Source: Leishmania donovani
Lineage: Eukaryota; Euglenozoa; Kinetoplastea; Trypanosomatida; Trypanosomatidae
Direction: 5' to 3'
Length of the DNA stretch: 64,000 nt
NCBI RefSeq assembly: GCF_000227135.1
Contig: NC_018244.1
Span: 76,967 to 140,966 of the forward strand
The notes under the pieces were generated by a model. That model searched no databases. It had not been told where the DNA came from and saw only the letters and a program-made list of their open reading frames with translations. Within the stretch, counting starts at the first letter, position 1. Each line of letters starts with the position of its first letter. Position numbers and translations under genes: made by a program. Below are positions 1 to 9,601 of the stretch, one piece after another.

Positions 1-334
1 AAGGGGCCGTGTGGTCACTGTCGCCCGTCCGCGGCCCATACGGCAGCAGGAAGGCGCACTCACAGGCAGAGCAAAAAACGCGCCGCCACTGGGCAGCGAG
101 GGGGGCAGGCCACATCGTCCCCCCGACCTCGTCGCACCGCCGTGTCGCGAGGAATGCGTGCGGACGTGAATGAATGGAGTACACAGAGGAAGGAATAAGT
201 ATGGTGCCCGCGGGGACTCGTGCCCACTCGCTTGCCGGCGCAGAGCAGGAAATCAGGAGCGAGGGTGCCGAGAGTCAGCGAGCGAGCGAGAGTTGGTCGC
301 CAGCACGCCCTCTCCAAGGCGCGTCGTTAGCATT
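1..334. repeat. Dispersed repeat family A, copy 1 (right half only)
   Basis: Bases 1-334 match 32099-32434 and 9983-10282 with only a few substitutions, for example a four-base difference cluster near base 73 relative to copy 2. The element enters from the left window edge, so its other half is not visible. It ends where copies diverge, just after a Tcc-aaggcgcg block. It lies in the presumed 3' UTR region beyond repeat B. The setting suggests a SIDER-like retroposon, but I have not matched it to a consensus. Confidence 0.85.
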
Positions 335-575
335 ATAAATTCGTTGGCTTGTATGAATGTCGATATCGTCTGTTAGTAGGCAAGTCAGTGAGGGTGGGGC
401 GGCAAGAAAAGGTGGAAAAAGGAAAGTGTGTAAGAAAGTAGGGAAGCAAATCACGAGACGAGGCAAGAGAGGAAGGGTTTAGATGAGCGAAAGCAGAACA
501 CAGCTTTTTCACGAAGGAAATATGACAAGAATCACGGATGTTGCGAATAGCTCTTGCTCTGTTGCTTACGTGACT

Positions 576-1379
576 TGTCCTCTCGTCTGCCAAACACCTC
601 GAGGTCCACCTCCGCCCGCGAGCCTCCCCGGCGCTGCCACAGGCCACCCGTCGCGTGGCGCGGCGCAGCCCTAGGCGCACGCCGGTGCAGCAGTGCGCCG
701 GCTCAGCCATCTGAGAGCACGGCCTCGGCAGCGGACTCCACCCACACCCCACTCCGCAGGCAGCCTCACAGCCGCTCCCGTCATGCCGGCCACCGCCCCC
801 GGTGCACCCCCCTCGCGGTGGCGCAGGCTCCCTCCACCAGTGGGCAGCGAGGGCCGGGTGACAGATGCCTTCGAGCCACGCCGGCACTCGGCTTGTCATG
901 TCGGCGGCACAAGCGTGCTCGCGGTCGCTGGTCGCTCCGGCGCCGCGCCATCCACNNNNNNNNNNNNNNNNNNNNNNNNNNNNNNNNNNNNNNNNNNNNN
1001 NNNNNNNNNNNNNNNNNNNNNNNNNNNNNNNNNNNNNNNNNNNNNNNNNNNNNNCGGCACAAGCGTGCTCGCGGTCGCTGGTCGCTCCGGCGCCGCGCCA
1101 TCCACGACCTGACCGCCGACATCAGTCGCCGTGCATCGCTCTGGCCCCCGCGCGTCGCCGGTGCTTGGCCCTGTGGCCACCAGAGGGGCGGCTCGGCATT
1201 TGGCTGGGGATAGGGCGGGGGCGGGACCGCCTGGCTTTCTCCCACAAGGAGAGAGGGAGAGTGGGGGGTGCACTGGGCCCTGTGAGGTCGCGCGCTGGGG
1301 CGCTGTGGCCCCCTCCCTCCCCCCGCTCACCTCACCGTCTCCTCCTGCGATCCGGGAGCACAAGCAGCAGAAGCAGCAG
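576..1379. repeat. Dispersed repeat family B, copy 1 (interrupted by N gap)
   Basis: Matches 57017-57546 and 26366-26821 at near identity; one visible change is T versus C in the 'cgctggtcgc' block. This copy has the full right end, ending in a CAG/AAG-rich tail near 1379. It contains the 99-N gap at 956-1054, whose two flanks are the same 51 bases. The position, about 0.8-1.6 kb downstream of the stop at 2177, fits a 3' UTR retroposon of the SIDER type. That identity is inference. Confidence 0.85.
956..1054. other. Assembly gap (99 N), probably spurious
   Basis: Bases 905-955 and 1055-1105 are identical over 51 nt. The uninterrupted family B copy at about 57353-57403 has this segment only once. 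The gap therefore most likely joins two overlapping contig ends, and the true sequence here would have neither N bases nor a duplication. Confidence 0.9.
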
Positions 1380-2176
1380 CCAAAGAGGTTATCATGACAT
1401 GGGAAGTGTGGGAGGGTGGTGAACGTGTCTCGACGTCTTGGCAATGGGGAAAAGGTGGAGAGACGGGCCGGGTAGGTGGTAGAGTGAAGATGCGGAGCTC
1501 CTTCAGAAAGCCGTCTCCGTAAACAGCGGAAACATGTTCGAAAAAAAACAAGGAGGAGTAGCGCACATGCTCACCCATACAGACACATGCATACAGATAT
1601 ATAAGTATGTGCGTGTGTGTATGCGTGTGCGTGGTGGCGTACATGCGAAAGCGGGATAAAAAGAGCAAGATGTGGACGGCTGAGAGAACGACGGAGACCA
1701 GAAAGCGATGCGAAGCTAAAGAGACACAGAGGATGGTCCAGTGCCGTCGCTGGTTGTGTGCGTGCGCCTGTGCACTTCCTCGTACCACAGCACGATGACG
1801 AAATCAGTAAGATGGTCTCACATATGCGTGCGAAAGCGGAAGAGAGAGTCAGGTTTTCGATGTGTGTGAAAGCATGAAAATCGGCTTCATAACCTCGTAC
1901 AAGCACGGACATCGGCACGCACAAACACATTTATGATGAGGCGCTGTCTTCTTTCTTCTTTCAGCTGCTGCGGGCATCCTTTTGTTTTTTTGAGTGGCAG
2001 CAACCCGAGAGTAGAAGGCTTGCACGCACACACGCACACCTGAGAGAGAAACAGCCACACATGCACCCAAGAGCACTGACTATCATCATACAGTAACCGC
2101 AGCACGCAAATGTTCACGAGCAAGGCCACGCACATCACCTCACCATAAAAATGGAGAAGAGTGGCACGCCACTGCG

Positions 2177-4180
2177 TCACGCATCAATATCATCGACGGC
2201 GATGAGTCGCTTCACCGACACAGTAAATGCAAACGATGGCCCCCACTGCGCCGGGCGTACAAAGGCATCGTCGTGGTCCTCTTCGTGGATGTCAGCGGCA
2301 TCGAAACGGGCGCGCTTGACCGGGCAGCTACCGCTGCTCTCGACAGCGGCGGTGGCACAGACGCTCACCTTGTTGGGCTCTTTCTCCATCGTCTTCAGCT
2401 CGCCGCGCCGCTCGTAGCGGATCGACACGACCTCGAACTCCATCTCGGTGTCCTCCTCTTCGTCCCCCATGACATCCTTGTCGGGCTCGCCAAACGCAGC
2501 GGTGAGTCCACCGAGGCTCAGACTCTCGCGCGTCTCAGCATCGACCCAGAAAGCGCCGCTCAGACGGCTGAACGCAAGGCACGAGGAGGAGCTGGGTCCC
2601 TGTTGCAGCGTGAGCAGTGATGGCGCGTTGCTGTGCACCAGCCGCACCCCAACTGCACCTGAAGCTGTAGATCCGGTCGACACTGACGGGGCGCAAAGAT
2701 GCGTGGTCAGCTCCGCCGGGCCGCCGCAGTGCACCGCGAAGGCGATGAGCCCGCACTCCTCTACGAGGCATTGGAGCAGCTTCGACATGAAGAAGGGCAG
2801 AACCGCACAACACGACAACGACAGCGCTGATGCGGACGAGGACTTTGGGGCAACGGTGAAGCAAGATGGCGGTGAGGGAATGAGGCGCCAGATGTAGCGG
2901 CAGGCGACGACGGCTTCGCGCGTCGGTTGCCTCGCCACCGCCGTCGCCGACAGAGATGACGACGGAGGGTGGTCTTCCTGAGCAAACACAGGTGCCTCAT
3001 CGGCAATCCGGCCAACTTGGTGGAAGCGCGTAGAGCCTTGGAAGGGCATCGACGAGATGAGCGAGATGTGAAAGCCAGAGAGAGTCGAGCCAGTTTGCGT
3101 CACCCTGTTCAGCACCTCACGCGCCCCTGCCGAAACGCTGTCGAGGGTATCCGCAGCGTCGTCAGCACCACTAGTGAGCCCCTCCTTGTTCCCTTCTCGG
3201 TCGATTGAGGACGGCGGGAGTAGCGGTAGGTTCACCAACGCATCCCACACCACCCATACTGGATTAACATCTCCAGGAATCAGCTGAAGCGGCTCCGCCA
3301 CGAGTGCTGCCCCGCCAAGCCAATCCAAGCTCACCCCAGCATCGGCGCAAGCCGCCGTCAAGTGCTTCTGCGTTATCCGAGAAGAGGAAATGAGGCAGAC
3401 AAGCAGTCCACCCTTCTCCACGCATAGCAGAGCGCTGAGATCTTTCCACGATGGATGGCCCAGAAGGCGCACATAGAAGGTGTGGTGCGTAACCATGTCA
3501 TCACCGATTGTGGCAGCGCGGGCGCCCGATGCAGCTTTCTCCATGGTAACGCATGCCTGCCGCAGCGCACTGAAGCGTCGGAAAGCGTCGTGCAGTGCTT
3601 GGACGTATGCCCCGTAAGTCAGCTGAGTGTGGAAAGAGGCAGCTGACGAAGCACTGCCTTGATTCGGCAGCAGTGGCGCCGTCACGCTCTCCGAGAGTGT
3701 TGCGCCGTTGCTGAGGTAGTATACGCTGCCAAAGCGCTCGGCGACGTCGTACAGGCGGCGCTGAATGTGCGCCATGCGGGCCATCGTTGTGGTCGGATTG
3801 CGCAGCAGCATCCCAGCAGACGCCCCTGCCGCGTCTGAGATCGGCCATCCCGGTGCTCGCGCACTACGCTCGACGGATACATCCATGCGAACCTCACAGC
3901 GGCTGAGAATTCCGTAGTAAGGCACCGACGGGAACGTACTCTGGCCTGATTTGGCTGCTATGGGGCGGGTCTGCTGCGCAGCCGCCAGAAGGGCTGGAAG
4001 GTCCGTCGACTGCTTCGCAGCGGCGCTGGCACCGATTCCGTACGACAGTGATGTTTGAGTGTCGCTGTCGCCGGGGGCGGGGGCTAGAATAGGGTATCGC
4101 ATCACCGATGGGGCGGGGGTTTCATCGACGAGGCTCCTGCCCTGCCGAAAGCCAACACTGCTACTCTGGAAAATGTTCAT
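2177..4180 (-). CDS. Hypothetical protein, 667 aa
   Basis: I do not recognise this protein. The open frame extends to 4213 but begins there with GTG; the first ATG is at 4180 (MNIFQSSS). The N-terminal third is Ser/Ala-rich. A more ordered stretch follows (about residues 120-270) with a predicted helical segment and a hydrophobic core around 'LLGHPSWKDLSALLCVEKG'. A second ordered stretch near residues 460-520 includes 'MSKLLQCLVEECGLIAF'. An acidic run (DEEEDTEMEFE) lies near residue 580, followed by a short basic patch (PVKRARF) that could be a nuclear signal. I see no signal peptide or membrane segment. It is the last gene of the unit in this window, with the CEP120-like gene upstream. A divergent nuclear-complex subunit is possible but unsupported. 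Confidence 0.8.
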   Translation of the reverse strand: MNIFQSSSVGFRQGRSLVDETPAPSVMRYPILAPAPGDSDTQTSLSYGIGASAAAKQSTDLPALLAAAQQTRPIAAKSGQSTFPSVPYYGILSRCEVRMDVSVERSARAPGWPISDAAGASAGMLLRNPTTTMARMAHIQRRLYDVAERFGSVYYLSNGATLSESVTAPLLPNQGSASSAASFHTQLTYGAYVQALHDAFRRFSALRQACVTMEKAASGARAATIGDDMVTHHTFYVRLLGHPSWKDLSALLCVEKGGLLVCLISSSRITQKHLTAACADAGVSLDWLGGAALVAEPLQLIPGDVNPVWVVWDALVNLPLLPPSSIDREGNKEGLTSGADDAADTLDSVSAGAREVLNRVTQTGSTLSGFHISLISSMPFQGSTRFHQVGRIADEAPVFAQEDHPPSSSLSATAVARQPTREAVVACRYIWRLIPSPPSCFTVAPKSSSASALSLSCCAVLPFFMSKLLQCLVEECGLIAFAVHCGGPAELTTHLCAPSVSTGSTASGAVGVRLVHSNAPSLLTLQQGPSSSSCLAFSRLSGAFWVDAETRESLSLGGLTAAFGEPDKDVMGDEEEDTEMEFEVVSIRYERRGELKTMEKEPNKVSVCATAAVESSGSCPVKRARFDAADIHEEDHDDAFVRPAQWGPSFAFTVSVKRLIAVDDIDA

Positions 4181-5117
4181 GGATGCGATGCGTCTCCATT
4201 CGCGTCTCAGCACGTCTTCGGACTAGCTATGCACATGTAGTGGTGCATGTATCGAATACAGATGCAGATACCTCTGCGTGTGCGTATCAGCACAAGCGCT
4301 GAGGTTGTCGCATCATGTCGTAGGCGTGAGTAGCGAGGAGAAACGAGGGAGGCGATAAAGGTTCCCATTACGCGAAGGAGAGGAGTGTGCGGGAGGACGA
4401 TGCAGACATGGAGGCACCGAGGAGAAGGTGTGAGAGCAAACAACTAGGCACGGCATGAAGGATAGGCATGAAGAGGGCTGAGCCGCTTTCCTCATAAAAT
4501 GAGTGCCCACCTCAAGTCTTGCTGAGCAGCGAAAGAGAACGAGCTCCACAGGTGACCCCCTGGCATCTTACCATAGCCGCTTCAGCGCTGCGTGAGAGGC
4601 ACCACGCCCAACATGGCGCGCGTAGAGAAAGAGGAGGTAGGTGGTTGAAGAGGTGTGCATGCGTCGCACAAAAGCCGAGGAGGGAGAGAGGAGGTGCACA
4701 CAAGAGCATTACAGGGCACGCGTCTCTGCACGACATGTGCGTGTGGTGCGTGCGTCGGTATGCGCCAGGTGTGTGGGGAAGGGGGGGGGGGGGAGGTNNN
4801 NNNNNNNNNNNNNNNNNNNNNNNNNNNNNNNNNNNNNNNNNNNNNNNNNNNNNNNNNNNNNNNNNNNNNNNNNNNNNNNNNNNNNNNNNNNNNNNNGACC
4901 GAGGTGTGGTAGGGGGGGGGGGGGGGCGGGAGGTACCCTTTTACGCTCTTGTGCGTGGCTACTTGCACAAGAGAAACGGGGCGCAACAACACCGAAGGAA
5001 GGACACGCAAACAAGGAGCGACGGGGTAGCGGCCCCATCAACAGCCGCTATAGCGAAAACACGGTGTACAGAATACACGCATGTATGCATATGTATGGGT
5101 GAGGTAAGAGAGGGCCA
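4181..5117. other. Intergenic region: G-tracts and N gap
   Basis: Spacer between the CEP120-like stop (5118) and the ATG of the next gene (4180). It contains a 13-G run (4781-4793), the N gap (4798-4896) and a 15-G run (4912-4926). No coding sequence was recognised. Confidence 0.75.
4798..4896. other. Assembly gap (99 N) between two poly-G runs
   Basis: The left flank reads gtgtggggaa, then 13 G, then aggt. The right flank reads gaggtgtggta, then 15 G. The flanks resemble each other, so the gap probably marks a G-homopolymer the assembler could not cross. Its real length is unknown. Confidence 0.8.
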
Positions 5118-6698
5118 TCACAGCGGGCCAGTCTCCAGCCTCGCCCTCTCCCATCTCTCCGTGCCGTCTACCCGGTCACGCCATCCGGCCTCACGCCGGC
5201 TCGCGAGAAAAGAAAGATGCTCTCGCAACTCGCGAATGCGGGCGTCCATTCGCACAATCACTGTGTCCGTCTCACGCAACGCGCCGCTGCTCCCCTCCAC
5301 CAGCAACGACCGCTCTGTCTCCAGACGATGAAGCTCGCGACTGGTGCGCTGCACAAAGTCGCGAAGGATTTCCTTGTTGCGCGCTGGTTGAAGCAGTGCA
5401 GTAGTCGCAGCTTCCACATTCGAGGACGGGGTGGAGGATGACGAAGCGGCAGTGCCACTGCCCGACGGCCCCTCGCGATCCTCGCGGCCGGCGTGGGACG
5501 GTGGCCGCTGCGAAACTGATGTCGGTAGAGGCGGCGGTGACGCGCTATCTGCGTGACGGCGCAGTTGCTCCCGTCGGCGTGCCAGTGCTGCCGTCAGTCT
5601 TCTGTTCTGCTCCTCTAGCTCGCGGCACCGCTGCTGAACTGCAGCCATGTCAGACGCATGCCGCTGCGCTTGCCTGTCTAGCTGCAGCTGGTGCTCGGTT
5701 TCCCACTGAGCGCGCAGCCGCTCCACCGAGAAAGATGAGGATGCAGTCCCACCCATTGCATTAGCAGTGGTGATGCCGCTGGCGGAGCCAGGGGATGTCA
5801 ACTGCTGCGTACGGTATCGACTGAAGGCCTCATAGAGGGACAAGTACTCCTGCTGCGCCAGCCGCTGTCTCTCATCTGCACGCCGCGCCTGCGCCTCCGC
5901 CGCCTTCACCCTTTCCTCCAGTAGTCGCGCGCGGTGAGCAATGGTGTCGTTGGCCAGCCGCACCTGCGCCCGCACCTCATCCTCGACACGCTGCTGTGCG
6001 TCGAGCAGCTGCTGCCGCATGCGCCGCACGTCCTTTTCCATATCGGACACACGCTGTTGCCGCTCTGCCAGGCGCGTCTCCTCTGCCTGCACCGCCTCCT
6101 CGCGAAGCGCCACTGCCGTGGTGCGCTGCTGCAGCGCCACCCGCGCCTCCCTCTCCCGCCGCTTCACAAGTCGATCGAGATCCGCGAATGCAACGTTCCT
6201 CTGCTTCTCGAGCTCTTTGCGGAAGCGGTCTGCTTGCACAGCTTTCCACAGCTCTAGGTCCCAAGCCGCACGGTACTCTACCGTGTCGCGAACGTCATGC
6301 GCTGCCGCGGCAGCCGGTATCGTCGACTCTGCGGAAAGGGAAGGAGTATTTTCCGTGGCGACGAGGCGGGCTGCGGCGGGACGTGAGAACGATTTCACGC
6401 CTGATGCTGCCGCAGCACTCCCTTTCTTCAACGGAGTGTCTGGAGGCGACGAGCTGCGCCCTGTGACTGTCAGAGAAGGTTCTCGAGATCGCCGATTGGT
6501 GTGCGTCGACGTGGTCTGCCCATGAAACCCGCCGTCAGGTAGCAGGACATGCCGCGAGGAACCCCGTCGTCGCACTCCAGTACGGTCACTGTCATCATCG
6601 CTGCCACGGCTACTGCCGCCGTTGCTGCTACCGCTACCCATCATCCCCGAAGAAGCCCGGCGACTTCCGTCGGAGCCATTTTTGGCGCTGCCACTCAT
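5118..6698 (-). CDS. CEP120-like coiled-coil protein (short form), 526 aa
   Basis: The first ATG is at 6698; the codon at 6704 is GTG. Residues 1-110 are Ser/Gly/Arg-rich and disordered. From about residue 140 there is a long charged coiled coil that opens with 'WDLELWKAVQADRFRKELE' and continues with RERE-type heptads to about residue 300. A second coil spans about 320-385. After a Ser/Pro linker comes a helical tail with 'LETERSLLVEGSSG' and 'VIVRMDARIRELREHL'. As I recall it, the C-terminal part of the centriole protein CEP120 (Uni2 in Chlamydomonas) has the same order: an ELELWK opening, a long coil, and a tail of the form ERDTLL-G...D-QIRE. The N-terminal C2 domains of CEP120 are absent. 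If the match holds, it acts at the basal body. An unrelated coiled-coil cytoskeletal protein is the alternative. Confidence 0.85.
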   Translation of the reverse strand: MSGSAKNGSDGSRRASSGMMGSGSSNGGSSRGSDDDSDRTGVRRRGSSRHVLLPDGGFHGQTTSTHTNRRSREPSLTVTGRSSSPPDTPLKKGSAAAASGVKSFSRPAAARLVATENTPSLSAESTIPAAAAAHDVRDTVEYRAAWDLELWKAVQADRFRKELEKQRNVAFADLDRLVKRREREARVALQQRTTAVALREEAVQAEETRLAERQQRVSDMEKDVRRMRQQLLDAQQRVEDEVRAQVRLANDTIAHRARLLEERVKAAEAQARRADERQRLAQQEYLSLYEAFSRYRTQQLTSPGSASGITTANAMGGTASSSFSVERLRAQWETEHQLQLDRQAQRHASDMAAVQQRCRELEEQNRRLTAALARRREQLRRHADSASPPPLPTSVSQRPPSHAGREDREGPSGSGTAASSSSTPSSNVEAATTALLQPARNKEILRDFVQRTSRELHRLETERSLLVEGSSGALRETDTVIVRMDARIRELREHLSFLASRREAGWRDRVDGTERWERARLETGPL

Positions 6699-8545
6699 CC
6701 TCACCCCACACCCACACTCACCTACAGCGCACGCGGAGATGATGTGCCCCTTTCAGCGAGCGGCGGTCCTCTCGGGGGATCGCCAACCCGAAAGTGGTCG
6801 CACCCCACACACACACACAAAAACACACAGCGATAAACCGGGGGAGGGAATGTGGGCGGGCGGCGGGGACCGAGCGGCGCTTGACCGGCAGGAAGCGAGG
6901 GCAGAAGCCGCGGAGATACACACGTGAAGGCGTGGGGAGAGGGGGAAGGCTGAGAAAACACACACACGCAAGAAATGCAACGGGGAAAAAAAAAAAACGA
7001 AGGTCCAGAAGAGTACAAACGCGCGCGAGCCCGCCTGTGCCTTTGCCACGGAATGATGGTACAGGTCTATGGAAAGGAGAGGAGAGATGGGTGGTACAGA
7101 TGATGCGGATGAGGAGCAGTAAAACAAATGGTGCCAGTGCTGCGACCGCGCCGGGGGAGGCCGGGAGAGGGATGGACGGGCGAAGTCGAGAGTCAGTCGT
7201 AAGTGATAAGCCGCCGCTTCACCTTCGTCGCCTTCACACAGCGGAAGTAGTTCGTCTCGGCAGTTGCGCGCGGAGTCGTGCAAGGACACCAATCTCGATG
7301 CCAACGGGGAGAGAGGCAACGCACACCCCCGCAAGCGCGCCTCAAGGGGAGCGCAGCACAGCGTTTCGGTACGATGCCTTTCAACTCCTCCCTCCCCCTC
7401 CCTGTCTGCGTGAGAAGGCGGTCTTTTGAGGAGGGATAGATAAGTGAATAGGGAAGTGCCGCGAGAATGTTTGCGCCCGTCCGTCCGTCTGTATATATAA
7501 ATGTATATGTGCGTGCGTGTGTGCGGATGTCTGTGTGACGCCTTCTGATCTATGGGGCACTTCCTAACGACATGCGCCGCGCGCCGCCGACGACATAGAG
7601 GTGGAGAGAGAAGGAGAGAAGCAACGGAGAAGAGCCAATGTGGCCAAGGAGGAGACGGTGAGGGGCAGCATCATGTATGTGACAGCAGGGGGCCGGACGG
7701 AGGTAACAGAGGCGTGTCACCCCTGTATGTGAGGCTCAATGGCATGTCGGAGAGGGGTGTGTGGCCCGCTGCCATCTGCGAAGGACAATCTTCGCACTTC
7801 GCGCACCTCACAACGAACGAAACACCGAAGAGCCCCTTGCCCAAACACCTGTAGGGTAAAGAAAAGAGCCGCGCTCGCCATTGTATGGCTAACGTGCCTT
7901 TGGTGCCTTTTCGCGGGCGTACGCCCATGCATATTTCTATGTGGGGCCCCGCGCGCGTGCTCTCACTTAGTGGAAGCGGCGGTGCGCCAGCATGCCCCAG
8001 CACAAGCGCACGCACAGAGTAACATTGAGACACCTATTTTGAGATTGATGGTCAGCCAGCTACGCGCACGCAAGGAAGGCCGGATGGCAGCGGCTGCGAA
8101 GCGTCGAGATGGAGTAAGAGGGGATAGACATGGCGCGCGTCACTTGCTAGCCACCGACTCACCCCGGGCCATATCCTCTTCGCTTCTGCGGCTGCGTTGC
8201 TCCTCGTGCACGTTGAGCTCGCCGTCTTTAGATGTGTGGGGCATTGCCTTACGTTACGGCGACATGCACGGACACGTTCCTGCACCCAAAGCAGCTCGAC
8301 CGAAAGACCAACAGAGAGGGCAGGCAGGTCGACGGCGGGGGATGGGACAAATTCGTGTAGGCGTAAAAGGAGGAGGAGAAGCGCGGACAGGGGACCGCAA
8401 CACCCGTGCAGCCGCACCACACCAGACAAACAGTTCCGCCGATCACAACAAGCAGCCCGCCAAAAAAACAAACCCGCTAAAACAACGAAGTAGAGGGAAA
8501 GGAGAGAGAGAGGGAAGGGCCACGTACACGTATAAAGGGGCAGCT
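6699..8545. other. Intergenic region: EMC2 3' UTR and CEP120-like 5' leader
   Basis: Contains an A12 run (6986-6997, a T12 tract on the transcribed strand) about 290 nt upstream of the CEP120-like ATG, a CA repeat near 6812-6835 and a GT/TG-rich stretch near 7490-7535. The A12 tract is a plausible polypyrimidine signal for trans-splicing. No gene is recognised; long plus-strand frames over 7739-9322 are antisense shadows of EMC2. Confidence 0.7.
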
Positions 8546-9499
8546 CTAGGCCTCTCGCTGCAGGTAGGCATCCAAGGCCGACAGCATGGCAGTACCGGCG
8601 TACATGCGGCGCAGCGTCTCGGCCGCGTACGTGCGCAGGTCCTGCGTCTGCGTCAGCACCGCCTCGTCCTCGATCTTCTTGATGCCGGACTGATGCTGAC
8701 GCAGCATTTCGTTTGTGACCTGCCACAATCCGTAGGCCGCCCGCGAGTTGTTCTGCTGCGAGTTGAAGAGGAGCGACTGCGAGTACTCGATGACGCAGCG
8801 CGGCAGATCACGCTTCATGTAGTACAGCTCGCCGAGGCGCACGTGAGCAAAGTAGGACTCGTTGTCGAACAGAAGACACTCCTCCGCGTAGAATATGGCC
8901 TTGTCATTGTTGCCGAGGAGGTAGTGGAGGTTGCTCAGTTCGCGATAGGTCGGCAAGGCGTCGCCGCGGTGCACCTCTACGTAGGTGTGCTGCTTATCAT
9001 CCTCGTCCGTGTACACGAGGTCCTCCTCGAGGACACGAATGGCCTCCTTGTAGTGGCCGTTGCTCTTGTAGATGGCGCTCAGCCGCTGCACACAGAAGTC
9101 GTTCGTTGGCATGTCCTTCAGCACCTGCTCGTACAGCTTCTTCGCCTCCGGGATCTTGCCTTGCGCCTCCAGGCACAGGCCGCGCAGGTGGCTGACGCGA
9201 ATAGACTTCTTTCCGAATCGACTCTCAAGCAGGTTCAGATACATAGTAGCGTTCTCGATACGACCGCACTCGAGGGAGGCGATCAGCACCTGCTCGTACA
9301 CGTCGTACAGCTCGCTAGATGACAGCCCACTCGACCCGCCAGCCAGCAGGTCTGTGGCTAAGAAAAGCATCTTGTTGGCATTTCGTGCCCCGCTAGAGCG
9401 GTAGTCCTGTAGCAGTATAATTTTCTGCTGCCTCGACAGCTGCTTGAGGTCGACAGGCGTCAACGACTGCAGAGAGAGGTGAGACTCAGCGTCGGACAT
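8546..9499 (-). CDS. EMC2: ER membrane protein complex subunit 2 (EMC2), TPR protein, 317 aa
   Basis: EMC2 (TTC35) is the cytosolic tetratricopeptide scaffold of the ER membrane protein complex, which inserts tail-anchored and multi-pass membrane proteins. The protein has the family's size (about 300 aa) and a TPR solenoid through most of its length. Recognisable stretches are 'LRGLCLEAQGKIPEAKKLY' (a TPR helix pair), 'RLSAIYKSNGHYKEAIRVL', 'YRELSNLHYLLGNNDKAIF' and 'HVRLGELYYMKRDLPRCVI'. These follow the EMC2 order, including the C-terminal 'SRAAYGLWQ' region. There is no signal peptide or membrane segment, as expected. The frame runs open to 9553, but MSDAESH at 9499 begins the compact protein. 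Its 5' leader appears to lie in repeat A, whose left edge is only about 100 nt upstream. Identity is from recalled family features; a TPR protein of another kind is unlikely. Confidence 0.9.
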   Translation of the reverse strand: MSDAESHLSLQSLTPVDLKQLSRQQKIILLQDYRSSGARNANKMLFLATDLLAGGSSGLSSSELYDVYEQVLIASLECGRIENATMYLNLLESRFGKKSIRVSHLRGLCLEAQGKIPEAKKLYEQVLKDMPTNDFCVQRLSAIYKSNGHYKEAIRVLEEDLVYTDEDDKQHTYVEVHRGDALPTYRELSNLHYLLGNNDKAIFYAEECLLFDNESYFAHVRLGELYYMKRDLPRCVIEYSQSLLFNSQQNNSRAAYGLWQVTNEMLRQHQSGIKKIEDEAVLTQTQDLRTYAAETLRRMYAGTAMLSALDAYLQREA

Positions 9500-9601
9500 A
9501 ATGTTCGCAGGGGAGGGTGGGGACAGTGGCCAGTGATCAGCCGATGACTGCAAGAGTTCGTGCTAGCGGGTGAATATCGAAAATTAGTTTTCAAATACTC
9601 C

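Larger units (their letters stand above)
1..2176. other. Intergenic region: 3' UTR of the 667-aa protein, with repeats A and B
   Basis: Non-coding DNA left of (downstream of) the stop at 2177. It holds the right half of a family A repeat (1-334), a family B repeat (about 576-1379) with an N gap (956-1054), and GT-rich microsatellite DNA around 1602-1632. Open frames here recur at every other repeat copy with the same translation, so they are repeat shadows. I see no gene. Confidence 0.75.

Noticed and set aside
60..317. Minus-strand ORF repeated at 10005-10262 and 32158-32415
   Set aside because: It lies wholly in repeat A, recurs with the repeat and begins with a non-ATG codon. No domain is visible.
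333..899. 188-codon minus-strand ORF, with a counterpart at 56775-57341
   Set aside because: It is a translation of repeat B plus flanks; the two versions differ only where the flanks differ.
7739..9322. 527-codon plus-strand ORF
   Set aside because: Antisense shadow of EMC2; the minus-strand frame has clear TPR homology.
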